From IMG/VR virus record IMGVR_UViG_3300008217_000101, positions 1-23,403 of that record: a DNA stretch of 23,403 nt. One strand, written 5' to 3'. This DNA comes from a virus. The translations under genes and the position numbers were made by a program. Shown piece by piece: positions 15,901 to 23,378 of the stretch. The notes beneath the pieces were generated by a model. That model did no database searches. It was not told where the DNA came from and saw only the letters and a list, made by a program, of their open reading frames with translations. How positions within the stretch are numbered: the first letter of the stretch is position 1; the number at the start of each line of letters is the position of its first letter.

Positions 15901-17140
15901 TACTGAGTAAGTAGTAAATTAAATTAGGAAGATACGATTCATATAACTCATACATTACTCCTGATAAATTGAAGTCGTTACTCTCTCCAAATAATGAATT
16001 TAAAAGAAGTTGGGTAGCCCACTTTGTCCCCTTAGATTTATAAATTCTAACTGCGTTTCTTATTTGGGATCGCCACCTTGCGGGGTCTGCCCCAAGTAAT
16101 TCCCATCCAATCAAATCAGCTAAGTGGGGGAGATACTCTTGAGGGCAGTTATCTATGTCGTATAAAGACTCCAGCTTATCAATAGGAGAGTTTACATCTT
16201 GGTATGCATACCCAAGAACTCGTAATAATTTACTAAATGGACCCGCAGCAACCTCTTGAGGAGTAAAGGTATCATATACTACATAATCTTCAAATGCATC
16301 CTTTACCTTAAAGTCTGTAGCGTCTGCATATAGAGGAGAATATAGAACTTCTACAAGTGTCTTGAGTCTGTCTAGATTCTGTGTACCACTCGTATAGGTG
16401 CTAGAGGATACTCCTGATACAAAATCAGTAGGAACTACTTCTGCTCTCTGAAAAGCAGGTAGGTCTAAATAGTTTTTCCATAGGTACTCTTCAAAACCTT
16501 TGATTCCTTCGGTTATATACAGACTACTGCCTATAAATAAGTCCGTTAAGCTATCTGAAACAAACGAAGAAGGGTCATAAGTGCCTCCTGTGGGGGCACT
16601 AGTATTTAAGAAATAGAACCACCCCAGAGAGTTGATTAAATACTCATGGAGTCCCGAAGCTCCTACCACCCCATAAGCAGTATACAAATTAGAACTAGCC
16701 CCCGCTGGAGTTGTGACACTTGACACTTCCCCATTAAGAGTTAGAGCAGGAAGTAAGTGAGTGTCTAAATATGTTTTCCACTCTGCACTTGTATTAAATG
16801 CTTCAAGTTGAAATTCTAAAGGATCTAGAATATCTCTTTCAAAATAGAATGGTGTAATCCTGGTGTTTTCGTTCTGTTTTATAAAGAATGGTGCGATCCC
16901 AGAAAGGGTATTTATGGCAGAGAAGTTAGGGGTGGCTGAGATGGGGAGAATTGTGGAGAGGTTATTAGCCGCTTGAAGGTGCGTCTTCAACAGAAGATCC
17001 AACGGATCTAACTCCATTCCACTAAGATCAAAATCTTTAATGGAATAGACAGTAGGTACTATTTTTTCTAGGGCATCTCCATAATTTCTTTTGAAGTATG
17101 TCTTAGTAGTTGGATCAAAAGCTTTGAAGTTAACTCCCAT
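12965..17140 (-). CDS. Baseplate wedge protein, tail protein I / gp7-like, very long
   Basis: A 1391-residue protein starting at an ATG that overlaps the gp6-like gene's TAA (TAATG), preceded by a strong AAAGGAG. At about residues 320-385 there is a P2 tail-protein-I-type signature: CPQEYLPHLADLIGWELL, then a W-R-x-x-I-R-x-A-V-R-I-Y helix and K-S-K-G-T leading to LLLNSLFG. This domain sits in wedge proteins linking gp6/J to the fibres. Around 735-780 there is an Arg-rich stretch and RNGYYSRTGFDMPNSY, which resembles conserved segments of marine myovirus wedge proteins. The last ~400 residues are beta-rich with many Trp and Tyr and may be fibre-docking or carbohydrate-contacting. It is far longer than P2 gpI and exceeds T4 gp7. 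Position directly after gp6/J and before the fibres fits a wedge role; the C-terminal function is unknown. Confidence 0.82.
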   Translation of the reverse strand: MGVNFKAFDPTTKTYFKRNYGDALEKIVPTVYSIKDFDLSGMELDPLDLLLKTHLQAANNLSTILPISATPNFSAINTLSGIAPFFIKQNENTRITPFYFERDILDPLEFQLEAFNTSAEWKTYLDTHLLPALTLNGEVSSVTTPAGASSNLYTAYGVVGASGLHEYLINSLGWFYFLNTSAPTGGTYDPSSFVSDSLTDLFIGSSLYITEGIKGFEEYLWKNYLDLPAFQRAEVVPTDFVSGVSSSTYTSGTQNLDRLKTLVEVLYSPLYADATDFKVKDAFEDYVVYDTFTPQEVAAGPFSKLLRVLGYAYQDVNSPIDKLESLYDIDNCPQEYLPHLADLIGWELLGADPARWRSQIRNAVRIYKSKGTKWATQLLLNSLFGESNDFNLSGVMYELYESYLPNLIYYLLSTGTSYFNQVGYKDNPFDLWTEELALEYGVTLPGTTLADRSTTDADSNIRRCVDKILKVLWQEHPTDFLLGDKLFPTPGSDPEFTFNYRGRAYPIPPYEEIRYYEKVQVSQPLLRTLEEQLQLFSVDSDLTTSTLNYIKSISVSSTDDISLGNRFVLFTSGFELPVNFTEILDDISNKRTSVLPLWNAKSSHFDLHLSSNSYTQTTKSANPDTALGIVLALKALNKTIPAHAIPRVKMFLEAFEYLQATLFACPIPMYTPLDVFTSSTVVNAWDLSGVNMTYWGEQVGLGHGLSSTNISRQYVDTVADEIMDGNGAPAWAGGIPKVNSAPRNNLRRRTFHMSLPRNGYYSRTGFDMPNSYEPSTPDLNPAVSAGALLLGYNYSGCEFQTPFPSGVSALHPVWSYCETSASERQFFGVDTSNTFHWRGLKNVNDQLQDGKCLLYIRREECPEIIRIMHQTKEKDALRDAYNHYKDVSGDWQASTTWLDPIQSLANSAFNGVSSWDTYSDYSFGSGVQEVYNRYAREFGRHGTAPHLVSGGYDHGGRTVFSHIYGPLLYNGNFTKNGVSSTMVASSFVQPSFGGVTSSVLYDSGASSVQDEASSLVIGVRATDGGEYRYPFALSGVEFCYRTEVPQDLPSPRPSFKVYRPSVKYLDETPGLISTLAKEATLEVDATNYEPDIVPRIRFDLSGYGNSSVSANLLLPDHDFDFKMKIARMNGQTTYQNKVWVWIHTIPEDGYFWSWELKNTWNYDNKYHNGEWVAYPVSSVLLSPIAEAYDNVEAMSTVFEVPKASPTLIANLAETDFQTIALKFNTHNKQTRLSSNFKSYPKEYTPAFLHRTNQHYVVEVLFEAPYAGDSKYIIPEVTIIDQTLAQTALDEFTISYTDDVGNLHSKDITRTGLDDYRGIFKYMNSLAASSLGRGFATRIAADSSGIFEASGGSRLNYRYHPRWDPDTRASYLGNDGSPVGIYNLVDFKEGSP

Positions 17141-18762
17141 TAGACTCCTTTAATATTTATAATAACATTGTTCAACTGAATAACTTCATTAAATTCTACA
17201 TGAACATCCGAAGATAGGTTGTCTACTTCCGCAAATCTTACACTTGGCACATCTTCAAATACTGACCTTGTAAAATCTGTTAAAATAAATGGATCTCCAA
17301 AATCAATATTATCATTATTGAAATATTTTAGGATTGATCCTCTAGTAGAAGCTTTAATCTCTTCCTCTCTGGGAAGTAAGTTTCTGTCTACTGAAATAGT
17401 CGTAACTAGATCCAAAGTTCTTACAATACCATCTACAATTATAATTTCATCAGTAAGCATCTTCTTCTCATTCAAGAACTCTAGCATCTCCATCTTAAAC
17501 GAGGTGCTGGCTTGCTGTAGTTGAACATTACTTGCTTTTTCCAAAACATAAACATCAATAATATTTGCCGAACTATAAGCTTTTCTAACGACAGCAGTAA
17601 CCTTCCCTACAGTACCGTAGCTAGAAATAAATTTAGCGGCTCTTGCCACATAATCTTCTAGGGTTACAAGCCTGTCCTGGGACTTGAACCAAAGAGGTGC
17701 ATATTTCTTAGCGTGTGCTACACTCTCTGCGTCCGCTCCTCCTGTAGCTAAAGAAGTATTCTCTACTGTAGCTTCCATTGTATTCGCTGGATCTCCTTGA
17801 ATCTCGACGGTGGTTACAGCATTAATATAACTCTTTTGAATATTACCTCTAGTCCCTCCTCCGATTCTATAAGTAACTTCATAACCAGCACCGATGGGAG
17901 GGGAAATTCCAGCAACATTATCGCCAAATACGATAGTTCCTCCAAATGCGTCATTCAGATTAACCTGAAAAATCTTGTCAGTAGCTCCCGAAGCAAAATA
18001 AATACTCTCAACCTGGGTGAAAGCACCCGAAGCATTAGGAACACCAGGAGCGTCTACATACACAGAGACGCTGCCCTCAATGATAGGACTCTGAGTTAAG
18101 CTGATAGTCTTAATGCTGTCATATGTATTAAAAGTTCCTCTATCCACCACTAAAGATCCCTCTAATAAAGCTACATTAGTCCAAACCTTTCCAGCCGCTA
18201 AGTTAGACTCTTCAATATTTAAGTAAAAGGAGGAATCAGCAGTCGCGTCTGCTATCCGTCCCGCAACCACCTTATACATTGTGTATGTAACTAAGCCCCC
18301 ATCTTCAGGAGAAGTTACTGTAACCACCCTCTTCTGAGGAGATAAGGCTACCGTAGTCTCTGAAGGGGCTCCTGCGAGAGCGTTTGCTGTTTCTATTGTA
18401 CAATTTGCAGCAGCAGCCAAAGGACCTCTCATTCTTACTCCCACTAACTCAAGCAGCTTCTTTACATTTGTTCTATTTCGTGCTGTAGATATAAAACTTT
18501 CGTTAGCCAACATGTCAGCCTTCAATGATAAAACTGATCCCATATAAGCTATCACTTCAACAAGCATGATACCTAAGTCCGACTCCGAGAAGTTTTGATA
18601 ATCTAGTGGATAAACAGCTTTTACATACTCAATTATTGTACCTCTTAATGTTAGAAATTCCGTTGCTGAATAATCAATAAGGTTGCCTTTCCTAGCATCA
18701 GGAACAATGACATCCTTCATAAAATCTGTTTTTACTTCTCCCGTGAAATTTGATAAACTCAT
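17140..18762 (-). CDS. 6: Baseplate wedge protein gp6 / baseplate J-like
   Basis: A 540-residue protein whose ATG overlaps the gp25-like gene's TGA (ATGA), with GGAG ten bases upstream. Residues ~51-112 hold the conserved N-terminal signature of the gp6/J family: Q-N-F-S-E-S-D-L-G-I-M-L-V-E-V, then ADMLANESFISTARNRTNV and KKLLELVGV. The middle region (~180-330) is beta-rich with VFGDNVAG and a G-G-G-T-R-G-N-I motif, typical of the baseplate J core. The later region (YAPLWFKSQDRLVTLEDYVA, near 350) and the C-terminal TDEIIIVDGIVRTLDLVTTI complete the family layout. In T4 and P2 relatives this protein dimerises around the hub, forms the inner ring of the baseplate, and rearranges on contraction. 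Length and neighbours (gp25/W before, tail protein I after) fit. I see no damage. Confidence 0.92.
   Translation of the reverse strand: MSLSNFTGEVKTDFMKDVIVPDARKGNLIDYSATEFLTLRGTIIEYVKAVYPLDYQNFSESDLGIMLVEVIAYMGSVLSLKADMLANESFISTARNRTNVKKLLELVGVRMRGPLAAAANCTIETANALAGAPSETTVALSPQKRVVTVTSPEDGGLVTYTMYKVVAGRIADATADSSFYLNIEESNLAAGKVWTNVALLEGSLVVDRGTFNTYDSIKTISLTQSPIIEGSVSVYVDAPGVPNASGAFTQVESIYFASGATDKIFQVNLNDAFGGTIVFGDNVAGISPPIGAGYEVTYRIGGGTRGNIQKSYINAVTTVEIQGDPANTMEATVENTSLATGGADAESVAHAKKYAPLWFKSQDRLVTLEDYVARAAKFISSYGTVGKVTAVVRKAYSSANIIDVYVLEKASNVQLQQASTSFKMEMLEFLNEKKMLTDEIIIVDGIVRTLDLVTTISVDRNLLPREEEIKASTRGSILKYFNNDNIDFGDPFILTDFTRSVFEDVPSVRFAEVDNLSSDVHVEFNEVIQLNNVIINIKGV
17145..17151 (-). promoter_or_regulatory. 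Ribosome binding site of the gp7/I-like gene
   Basis: AAAGGAG on the minus strand, four bases before the ATG at 17140. It lies within the last codons of the gp6-like gene and is the strongest Shine-Dalgarno match among the visible starts, supporting high translation of the long wedge protein. Confidence 0.65.
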
Positions 18763-19223
18763 GATATTCTTACTCCTACTTCAAAAATAGTATTATTTAA
18801 CTCTGTAGCGACTACGGATAGATTTATTACTAAACCCATCCCACCCTCTACATTAATCGTGTCTGACTCTACGATCCGTAATTTTTTTACTGCCACATCG
18901 GGCATAAATCTTGACAAAGAAGTTAGGATCTCATGTCTAATATTTATAAATAACTCTTCTGTTAACGGCTGAAATAAGAATCTCTTAAGGCTCATTCCAT
19001 ACTGAGGCATCATTACCCTCTCCCCTTTTTCTGTTTGGATTAGCTGCTCCAAATTATTTCTTAATAATGTTACACCACTTTCTCGGTTATAATCCCCAGC
19101 CCCCTTAGATTTGCCTAGAGGAAAGGCGAAGCCATATGTTTTCTTACTCCTAGCCGTTACCTCCAGCTTACGCTGACGATTAGGCGCAGTACCATGAATA
19201 TTAACAGTATTACTTAGTGACAT
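18759..19223 (-). CDS. 25: Baseplate wedge protein gp25-like (GPW/gp25 family)
   Basis: A 154-residue protein. The family signature at about residues 61-90 is clear: LIQTEKGERVMMPQYGMSL, then K-R-F-L-F-Q-P-L. The rest (INIRHEILTSLSRFMPDVAV and a final beta hairpin) matches the usual small gp25/W fold. In contractile tails it joins the central hub to gp6/J and is the sheath-initiation contact of the wedge. The ~30-residue basic N-terminal extension before YGFAFPLG is typical of T4-like relatives. Its ATG overlaps the TAA of the LamG reading frame, so the LamG segment is translationally linked to it; no strong ribosome site is visible, suggesting coupled initiation. A stop in the upstream LamG gene could therefore affect gp25 output. 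Confidence 0.94.
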   Translation of the reverse strand: MSLSNTVNIHGTAPNRQRKLEVTARSKKTYGFAFPLGKSKGAGDYNRESGVTLLRNNLEQLIQTEKGERVMMPQYGMSLKRFLFQPLTEELFINIRHEILTSLSRFMPDVAVKKLRIVESDTINVEGGMGLVINLSVVATELNNTIFEVGVRIS

Positions 19224-19948
19224 TATAAATCAATATTTTTAAAGTATGGTTCTTGAGCATTATAATTTTTTTGAATCTCTTTTAGACTCAATGCCTTAGA
19301 GTAGAATTTGGTACTCCCCAAATATCCATATAGTCCACTTACCTTACCGTGATATTTACTCATGAACCCGTCCATGTCTGGAAGTTCGGTAGGATGTCCC
19401 GTCCATTTCAAGAACCCGTCCGTATAACCTCCACCTAACACCCAAGGGGTTGTATTAGTATTTAGCTTTGGACCATAATTAAAGTCTGTAGTTTGGTTTG
19501 TAGAAGTAAGATTATACTCAAAGGACTTCTTCTCTATAGAACCGTCCAAATCTTCTCCATAGTACCAAGTAGGCAACGCTAAGAAGCTGTGACTGGTTGG
19601 AAGCCCAAAAGCGGCACCAATTCCAGAGGAAGCCATCTCAACTCCATCCAGATAGAAGGACATTTTATTAGCAGAGGGATCTACTGTATAAACTACATGC
19701 ATGAACTGTCCTGAAACATCCCCAAAATTTCTACCATGTGATCCACTAACATCTAAATCCACCTTGAACTTGTACATATTATTTTGATCAGTACAAAGAG
19801 CTTCGTCAGTAGCAATAAATCCAATTCCTGAAGTGTTGTATGAAATTGTAGGCGCAGCAAAGAAGCACATCCTTTCTGTGGGGTTATCGTCTGGTGTGTT
19901 ATTAGGGGCGAGGTCCGAAGTTACCTGCCTATCTCTACTAAATCCCAT
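19223..19948 (-). CDS. C-terminal LamG/concanavalin-like segment, downstream of in-frame TAG
   Basis: A 241-codon frame from ATG 19948 to TAA, in the same frame as the 742-residue gene upstream. The open frame extends back to the amber codon with no other stop, so the segment after TAG is 273 residues. It holds the second half of a LamG/concanavalin-like jelly roll: GQFMHVVYTVDPSANKMSF, then Y-L-D-G-V-E, equivalent to the W-H-V-A...Y-V-D-G core of the family, and a closing strand GYLGSTKFYSKALSLKEIQ, the usual last strand and helix. The first half of the fold (TIETWVYVPG) is encoded before the TAG. Alone, this ORF would be a partial jelly roll and probably would not fold. An AAAGGG six bases before the ATG could allow independent initiation. 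Most likely the C-terminal part of one 1016-residue protein made by readthrough or recoding, or the remnant of a nonsense-mutated gene. Confidence 0.72.
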   Translation of the reverse strand: MGFSRDRQVTSDLAPNNTPDDNPTERMCFFAAPTISYNTSGIGFIATDEALCTDQNNMYKFKVDLDVSGSHGRNFGDVSGQFMHVVYTVDPSANKMSFYLDGVEMASSGIGAAFGLPTSHSFLALPTWYYGEDLDGSIEKKSFEYNLTSTNQTTDFNYGPKLNTNTTPWVLGGGYTDGFLKWTGHPTELPDMDGFMSKYHGKVSGLYGYLGSTKFYSKALSLKEIQKNYNAQEPYFKNIDL

Positions 19949-19999
19949 AACAAACCCTTTAACATGCTCACTACCGAAAGTGTTAGGAGGTTCATCCGT

Positions 20000-20018
20000 A
20001 GTTAATTTTTCATCAACT
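20000..20018 (-). other. Hairpin downstream of the amber codon
   Basis: On the minus strand, AGTTGAT and ATTAACT form a 7-bp stem (one G-U) around a five-base GAAAA loop, 26 bases after the TAG. An outer GGAGG (20023-20019) can pair with CCTCC (19990-19986) across a one-sided bulge. Its location inside coding sequence after an in-frame stop makes it a candidate recoding element, but the energy is modest and chance is possible. Confidence 0.35.
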
Positions 20019-20044
20019 CCTCCATTATTTTCACACCCAATAAT

Positions 20045-20047
20045 CTA
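20045..20047 (-). other. In-frame amber (TAG) codon inside the LamG domain
   Basis: The reading frame passes ...PYNYNR-TAG-IIGCENNGG... with the open frame continuing for 273 codons to a TAA. The residues on both sides form a continuous LamG strand pattern, so this stop interrupts rather than ends the domain. All ten other gene ends in the window use TAA or TGA. Confidence 0.85.
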
Positions 20048-22273
20048 CCGATTATAATTATAAGGTCCCCATTGTCCCGCAGGGGAGTTATACCGACTAG
20101 ACGAAGAGGTTTCAATCCCTGGAACATACACCCAAGTCTCTATTGTTGCTCCACTTGAATTATAGAAGAAGTTGTTGAACTCGTAGGACTCTGGAAGTCT
20201 TACCGCATTACCTAGTTCGGGAGTATTCCCTAATGAATCATACTGCACTAACCCCGTTAACCTTGGTATAGATAAGCCATTAGTAAAAATAGTATCAACA
20301 TCTTTCGATAAGAGCTTTGCATTGTTATAGATAATAGGGTTTAGAGGGTCTACAGTTTGCTGAACACCAGAGGCTGCACAATTAAGTACTCCCCACTTAG
20401 ATAGAGAATCATAAGGGCTTTCCGTAGGAGTTTCTGTAGTAGCTTCTAAAAAGTTATATACTGCGAACAGCTTATCAACTGTGATTTCATCAGTAAGATT
20501 TAGTAGGGATACTTCCCTAGCTCCAGTAGTACTAGAATCATAAATGATTCCAGCCTTCCCTATTGCAGGAAGCATTAAGTGATCCGAACCGAAACCCGCC
20601 TCAGTCCCAGAAGCAGCGACAAATAACGGGTGAAGGGGAAGAACTACCCCAGACACCTCAGCCTGGGAGAAGGTTAAACCTTTTTGTAACTCTAAAGATA
20701 CTCTAACATTGTAGTCCTTTAAGTAAGTAAAATCATTAATAGGAATATGTCCAACTTGTGGAACAGTAGCTTCCGATCCAAAAGTGCCAGGGGTAACGAC
20801 TGCTAGTTCTATTTGTTTCTTTCGTTTATCTATACGAGAATCATGTTTAGCAGTATTAGACATTAGTGCTTGGCGCATATTGTACACTACGGAAGTTCCT
20901 GACCCAGCAGCGGTGGCATTGTTTATCTGAGTTGTAAGGTCATTAAGATGCTTACTCTTTTCAGATATCAACTGTTGAAGTAAATGATCTCCATCATAAT
21001 ACTTATGCAGTAATGGATCATCGGATATTAAATTAGGATCAAACAAAGTATCTATAAAGATATCAAGTTGATCAAGCCCAATGGGAGTACCCTTACCTCC
21101 TAAGTTGGGAGAATACTTATTAAGATACCTCTCACCAGCAGGGGGTAAGGAAACTGTCGGTACATCTGGGACTCCTCCTGATTGAGAATCATAGTAGAGT
21201 CCATCAATAGTTAATATGAACTGTCCCTGTTTCGCTTTAGGAGGACCGTACTCTAGTCTGAAAATTTTCACAGCTTGATCTACGAGTTCCCCGTCTAAAC
21301 CTACCTCGACATCTCCAGCCAGTAGTCTAGTCCAATCCTCTGCTGTAGTTCTTCTTATATTAGTCCCTGCTAAAATAGCTTCAGGTATCCCATCTCCCCC
21401 CACTCTTAGTACAGGTTCTGCTGTTGGATCGTTAACTCTCTTATCGAAAATGCCACCAATAACTTTTAATTGAGCGTTACATTTATCAGAAAAATCTATA
21501 GCTTCCTGCATTTCGCCCCTAGCAATCGCAAACTGCGTCTCTGGATCGGGTCCCTGTGGACCGAACGCTCCAATGCCCCCAGGAGGCTCCACAATGCCCC
21601 CAGGAAGCCAAGTGCCTCCATTGTCCAGACAGGTCTGTTCATCATCCCCCTCGGCTCCGTGGCAAGTCCCAGGAGGCGCATCGGGGATCCAGGTTCCTCC
21701 GTTCGCTTGACACTCCAAGGCAGTCGATCCTGTCCCTCCATCGCAGACCCCTGGAAGGCCCAACCCAAAACTAGAGGCTAAAGCCCCGCCTCCCTTGTTG
21801 GCTGCTAAAATCTTCCCAAACTTATCTAAACATGCCTGAACATCTGCAATTTGGTCTAATCCCGTCTGTATGTTATTATACAAAGTAGCTCCATAAGTAG
21901 CTGCATAGCCCAAGGCTCCTAAAAACCCTCCCAAGCCAGCTAAAGCATCTCCTTGATCTCCATCTGATCCATATTTAGAAGAGTCTCCTACAAACTTCCA
22001 CTTGCCTGTATCTGTATCAAATTCAATAATCCCACTATCTAAAAATAGTTTTTTAGTAATTAGTGCCGTAGCATTATTCGCAGAATCTCTAGCGTCTTTT
22101 AAGGTGTCACCCATCCCCCCCAACATCTCAGAGGGAAGTAAACTCAAAAGATCTTCGGTCATATTCAAAATACATTGAGGAGCCCCATACCCCATACCTA
22201 TTGCGTCTAATAGGCTAGGGTCTGAGCTACTGCCCAGGACCTTTGCTGCTTTTTCTAGATCAAAAACTCCCAT
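20045..22273 (-). CDS. Large baseplate/tail structural protein with Cys-rich repeats, up to in-frame TAG
   Basis: 742 codons from an ATG one base after the spike gene's TAA to the TAG; reading through gives 1016 residues. The N-terminal ~170 residues contain a helical start, a small hydrophobic Gly/Ala region (about 110-135) and a Cys. Residues 177-230 are two Cys-rich units, C-x10-C-x3-G-G-T-W. A Pro/Gly linker (VEPPGGIGAFGPQGPDPE) follows, then a mixed alpha/beta region with helices around QLISEKSKHLNDLTTQI. From ~675 the sequence enters a LamG-like domain (RLPESYEF, then TIETWVYVPG) that is cut at NYNR by the TAG. Placement between spike (V) and gp25 (W) suggests a hub- or wedge-associated decoration. 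LamG domains bind glycans in other proteins, so the complete product may be an adhesin. I do not recognise the N-terminal family. Confidence 0.78.
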   Translation of the reverse strand: MGVFDLEKAAKVLGSSSDPSLLDAIGMGYGAPQCILNMTEDLLSLLPSEMLGGMGDTLKDARDSANNATALITKKLFLDSGIIEFDTDTGKWKFVGDSSKYGSDGDQGDALAGLGGFLGALGYAATYGATLYNNIQTGLDQIADVQACLDKFGKILAANKGGGALASSFGLGLPGVCDGGTGSTALECQANGGTWIPDAPPGTCHGAEGDDEQTCLDNGGTWLPGGIVEPPGGIGAFGPQGPDPETQFAIARGEMQEAIDFSDKCNAQLKVIGGIFDKRVNDPTAEPVLRVGGDGIPEAILAGTNIRRTTAEDWTRLLAGDVEVGLDGELVDQAVKIFRLEYGPPKAKQGQFILTIDGLYYDSQSGGVPDVPTVSLPPAGERYLNKYSPNLGGKGTPIGLDQLDIFIDTLFDPNLISDDPLLHKYYDGDHLLQQLISEKSKHLNDLTTQINNATAAGSGTSVVYNMRQALMSNTAKHDSRIDKRKKQIELAVVTPGTFGSEATVPQVGHIPINDFTYLKDYNVRVSLELQKGLTFSQAEVSGVVLPLHPLFVAASGTEAGFGSDHLMLPAIGKAGIIYDSSTTGAREVSLLNLTDEITVDKLFAVYNFLEATTETPTESPYDSLSKWGVLNCAASGVQQTVDPLNPIIYNNAKLLSKDVDTIFTNGLSIPRLTGLVQYDSLGNTPELGNAVRLPESYEFNNFFYNSSGATIETWVYVPGIETSSSSRYNSPAGQWGPYNYNR
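21584..21745 (-). repeat. Tandem Cys-rich C-x10-C-x3-GGTW repeat
   Basis: Two 27-residue units in the large structural protein: Cys177/Cys188 followed by NGGTWIP, and Cys204/Cys215 followed by NGGTWLP. Spacing between equivalent Cys is exactly 27 residues in both pairs. The DNA is more GC-rich than its surroundings. Each unit could form one disulfide-bonded or metal-stabilised loop. Confidence 0.85.
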
Positions 22274-22274
22274 G

Positions 22275-23378
22275 TTAATTTAAGTTGATTACTCCGTTAG
22301 GTGTAGAAATGTTGATGTTTCCATTATTAGAGGTCATATTGATATCTGCCTCTGCCTCTATATCTATCCCCTGAGTCTCAGATGTTATCTTTATCTGTTT
22401 ATTAATCTGAACTACATGTGTTCCCCTAGAATCAATACGGATTACAGAGTCTTTTCCGTTAGTAGTAATGAACATAGATGGTACATCTTTCATAGGTGTA
22501 CCCTTCCCCTCATTACAAGTTAAGGTCATATCATTATTTTGTGCTAAGAGGTTTACCGTTCCCCAACTCTTCACCTTATCTGGATTAGGGGCATTTTTTC
22601 CCGTAGAGGTGTTTACTATATTTAAATTCCAACCATCCACCACCCTAACATCAAACTCACTCTGATGAGTGGTATAAGATTGTGGACCCATACTCCAGCA
22701 CTCCACCTCCCTCGCTGCTTGATGAGGAGAAACTCCGTCTGTAGAGATCTTAAAGTGATCTCCATGCTCATTTTGAATCAAGATACAAGACTTATCAGGG
22801 GAATCGTCACAAACTATTTTCTTATCTAAATGGCTCTTCATCTCAATTCTAGTATTAAAGAAACTAGGATCATAACAATCAGACATTGTGAAAGAGTGCC
22901 CCTTTGGTGATTTCCACACATACTTCATTGGTCTTGCTCTGGCTTTATAGATGTCTTTGTCTGGTAAAATACCTCCTGTTTGATAAGGACCTGTCATATT
23001 ACTGCCTGGAACTTGATAAGGAACATCGGGATTCGGAATAGACCCTAAGTAAACATATTTCTTTTTAGTTGTGGTAGACGGGTTTCCGTCAGGAATATGT
23101 GCTACCATAACAATAGTATCCTTCTCGGGGACTGCCCAGAAGCCTCCTCCTCCTTTTCCATGATAGGGGGTACTATAGGTGACAGCGACAGGGGTTCCTA
23201 AATGAGGGAGCGTTACCTCAATACCTCCTGCTTGGAAGGGGTCAACCTCACTTTTTACCTTTCCTATATAGATCATTGGAAATTTACTGAAATGAGAAGG
23301 AGTCTCTGGACTGCCTATGAGTCCATACTTCTGTAAAACAGCTACTATAGTCTTTCGTATTATGTTTAAACCTATCAT
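22275..23378 (-). CDS. Central spike protein, gp5/gpV/VgrG-like without lysozyme
   Basis: A 367-residue protein starting at ATG 23378, the first gene fully inside the window. Residues ~33-113 form an OB-fold-like domain typical of gp5/gpV spikes (MIYIGKVKSEVDPFQAGGIE, then GGGGFWAVPEKDTIVMVA). From ~155 the sequence becomes a repetitive needle with KSPKGHSFTMSD, CILIQNEHGDHFKIST, VIRIDSRGTHVVQI and finally IDIEAEADINMTSNNGNIN. Short alternating strands of this type build the trimeric beta-helix of contractile-tail spikes. In T4 gp5 a lysozyme domain lies between OB-fold and needle; here the two are joined directly by about 40 residues with no lysozyme signature, as in P2 gpV. Its function is to puncture the outer envelope at the tail tip. 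A separate tip protein is not in the window. The 25 bases beyond its start are the end of an unseen gene or leader. Confidence 0.9.
   Translation of the reverse strand: MIGLNIIRKTIVAVLQKYGLIGSPETPSHFSKFPMIYIGKVKSEVDPFQAGGIEVTLPHLGTPVAVTYSTPYHGKGGGGFWAVPEKDTIVMVAHIPDGNPSTTTKKKYVYLGSIPNPDVPYQVPGSNMTGPYQTGGILPDKDIYKARARPMKYVWKSPKGHSFTMSDCYDPSFFNTRIEMKSHLDKKIVCDDSPDKSCILIQNEHGDHFKISTDGVSPHQAAREVECWSMGPQSYTTHQSEFDVRVVDGWNLNIVNTSTGKNAPNPDKVKSWGTVNLLAQNNDMTLTCNEGKGTPMKDVPSMFITTNGKDSVIRIDSRGTHVVQINKQIKITSETQGIDIEAEADINMTSNNGNINISTPNGVINLN

Noticed and set aside
17154-17161. TATAAATA on the minus strand, like a T4 late promoter
   Set aside because: It is part of coding sequence (Ile-Asn-Ile-Lys) and a transcript begun there would lose the AAAGGAG ribosome site. 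A second match at 18941-18948 is within the gp25-like gene and palindromic. Chance in AT-rich coding DNA is likely.
20045-20047. Genome-wide reassignment of TAG as an established fact
   Set aside because: Only about ten other stops are visible, and TAG is often the rarest stop in such phages, so its absence elsewhere is weak evidence. It remains a hypothesis.
22275-23378. Tail lysozyme as in T4 gp5
   Set aside because: The OB-fold joins the needle by about 40 residues and no lysozyme catalytic E...D/C...T pattern is present.
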